Source: Psychromonas sp. (GTDB lineage Bacteria; Pseudomonadota; Gammaproteobacteria; Enterobacterales; Psychromonadaceae). Taken from it: a stretch of 6,948 bases of DNA. The position numbers and the translations under genes were made by a program. The notes beneath the pieces were generated by a model. The model had not been told where the DNA came from and ran no database searches. It was given only the letters and a program-made list of their open reading frames with translations. The DNA lies in contig JAGLDN010000311.1 of assembly GCA_023145575.1 (NCBI GenBank), positions 1 through 6,948 on the forward strand, written 5' to 3'. Of the stretch, positions 6,571 to 6,948 are shown piece by piece (positions within the stretch are counted from its first letter, which is position 1; every line of letters starts with the position of its first letter).

Positions 6571-6627
6571 TTCGTAATCTCGCCTTGGTTAGTTATTTAA
6601 AGCCGTAAAATAGAAAAGCTATTTGTA
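6571..6627. repeat. Fragments of the intergenic repeat in both orientations (copy C)
   Basis: TTCGTAATCTC (6571-6581) is the reverse complement of the end of copy B (5571-5581). Directly after it, 6585-6624 follows the tail of copy A in direct orientation (GTTAGTTATTT, then the exact TAAAATAGAAAAG at 6606-6618). The last part, AAATAG-AAAAG-CTATTT, can fold as a 6-bp hairpin. It lies 16-34 bp beyond the 3' end of the last tRNA on the minus strand, so it might also act in ending the tRNA transcript. Confidence 0.45.
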
Positions 6628-6639
6628 TAATTTAAAGAA

Positions 6640-6716
6640 TGGTGCGGATGAAGGGATTCGAACCCCTGACTTCCTGGTTCGTAGCCAGGTACTCTATCCA
6701 GCTGAGTTACACCCGC
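6640..6716 (-). tRNA. tRNA-Arg (anticodon ACG)
   Basis: This is a complete 77-nt gene with encoded CCA (3' end at 6640). The acceptor stem GCGGGTG/CATCCGC pairs fully with one G-U, and the discriminator base is A. The D arm has AGCTGGATA, so A20, an arginyl-tRNA synthetase identity base, is present. The anticodon arm is CCTGG-CTACGAA-CCAGG, giving ACG; A34 is expected to be deaminated to inosine by TadA so that CGU, CGC and CGA are read. The T arm has TTCGAAT. It is the last gene of the array as transcribed, 57 bp after the neighbouring Arg gene. Confidence 0.96.
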
Positions 6717-6773
6717 CGCGATATTCTTTAACATTAGTTCCTTATCTTCATTCTGTCTTTGCCAAGGGAAAGA

Positions 6774-6850
6774 TGGTACGGGTAAAGGGATTCGAACCCC
6801 TGACCACCTGGTTCGAAGCCAGGGACTCTATCCAGCTGAGCTATACCCGC
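6774..6850 (-). tRNA. tRNA-Arg (anticodon UCG)
   Basis: This is a complete 77-nt gene with encoded CCA (3' end at 6774). The anticodon arm CCTGG-CTTCGAA-CCAGG differs from the downstream Arg(ACG) gene only at position 34 (T for A), giving UCG, which would read CGA and perhaps CGG. The D arm with A20, C35 and the A discriminator needed for arginine charging are kept. The acceptor stem GCGGGTA/TACCCGT pairs except for G1-U72, a weak closing pair. It is most likely a duplicate of the ACG gene whose anticodon has shifted. It lies 27 bp after tRNA-Ser. The UCG species is absent from E. coli, where inosine-modified Arg(ACG) reads CGA. Confidence 0.9.
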
Positions 6851-6877
6851 CCTATTAAATAAAGATCTTCACAAGAA

Positions 6878-6948
6878 TGGCGGTGGAGGAGAGATTCGAA
6901 CTCTCGAATAGGCTATAAACCCATTACTCCCTTAGCAGGGGAGCGCCT
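6878..6948 (-). tRNA. tRNA-Ser (anticodon GCU), 5' end cut by window edge
   Basis: The 3' part of a class II tRNA is present: anticodon arm CTCCC-CTGCTAA-GGGAG (GCU, reading AGC/AGU), a long variable arm with an ATGGG/CCTAT stem, T arm GAGAG-TTCGAAT-CTCTC, acceptor strand CTCCACC, discriminator G and CCA (6878-6880). The 5' acceptor strand and most of the D arm lie beyond 6948. The Ser(GCU)-then-Arg order matches the serV-argV array of E. coli and other gammaproteobacteria. The array promoter would lie outside the window. Confidence 0.95.

Noticed and set aside
6623..6862. 79-codon frame on the + strand reading GIRTPDFL and similar
   Set aside because: It is the antisense of two tRNA-Arg genes. 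Such proteins are a well-known false annotation over tRNA arrays.

Overview
The window is AT-rich gammaproteobacterial chromosomal DNA. Three points support this. bioH and a comF/gntX-type gene are divergent neighbours, as they are in enteric bacteria and vibrios. NagB is close to the E. coli enzyme and carries the allosteric-site residues. A Ser(GCU)-Arg(ACG)-type tRNA array with encoded CCA ends resembles the E. coli serV-argV locus. The base composition, the stand-alone nagB and the load of decayed insertion sequences fit a marine genus such as Moritella, Psychromonas or a vibrio relative, but the genus is an inference.

Layout. 1-486: no intact gene; a decayed IS3-family OrfB fragment on the + strand. 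487-1251 (-): bioH, pimeloyl-ACP methyl ester esterase of biotin synthesis. 1279-2055 (+): a ComF-family phosphoribosyltransferase-like protein whose start lies 27 bp from the bioH start. 2056-2953: non-coding, with a second copy of part of the same IS3 fragment, a small hairpin, a Fur-box-like sequence, a good sigma70-type promoter and a leader of about 170 nt before nagB. 2954-3754 (+): nagB, glucosamine-6-phosphate deaminase. 3755-5050: non-coding, with several inverted repeats and the first copy of a degenerate repeat of about 125-145 bp. 5051-5380 (+): a small two-helix membrane protein of unknown function. 5381-5832: a second copy of that repeat and a near-perfect 24-bp palindrome. 5833-6434 (-): an ISAs1-family transposase pseudogene with frameshifts, an in-frame stop and loss of its catalytic middle. 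6571-6627: further fragments of the repeat. 6640-6948 (-): a tRNA array read Ser(GCU), Arg(UCG), Arg(ACG), with the Ser gene cut by the window edge.

How it fits together. The intact genes are housekeeping or catabolic: biotin, amino-sugar breakdown, a ComF-family protein and tRNAs. They do not form one pathway. Only about 42% of the window is intact gene. Much of the rest is recognisable IS debris and degenerate repeats, so this looks like a core region where many old insertions have decayed. I found no defence system, CRISPR array, prophage or biosynthetic cluster. The most unusual items are the Arg(UCG) tRNA beside a near-identical Arg(ACG) anticodon arm, the repeat pair flanking the small membrane protein gene, and the IS fossils that become readable only when several frames are combined.
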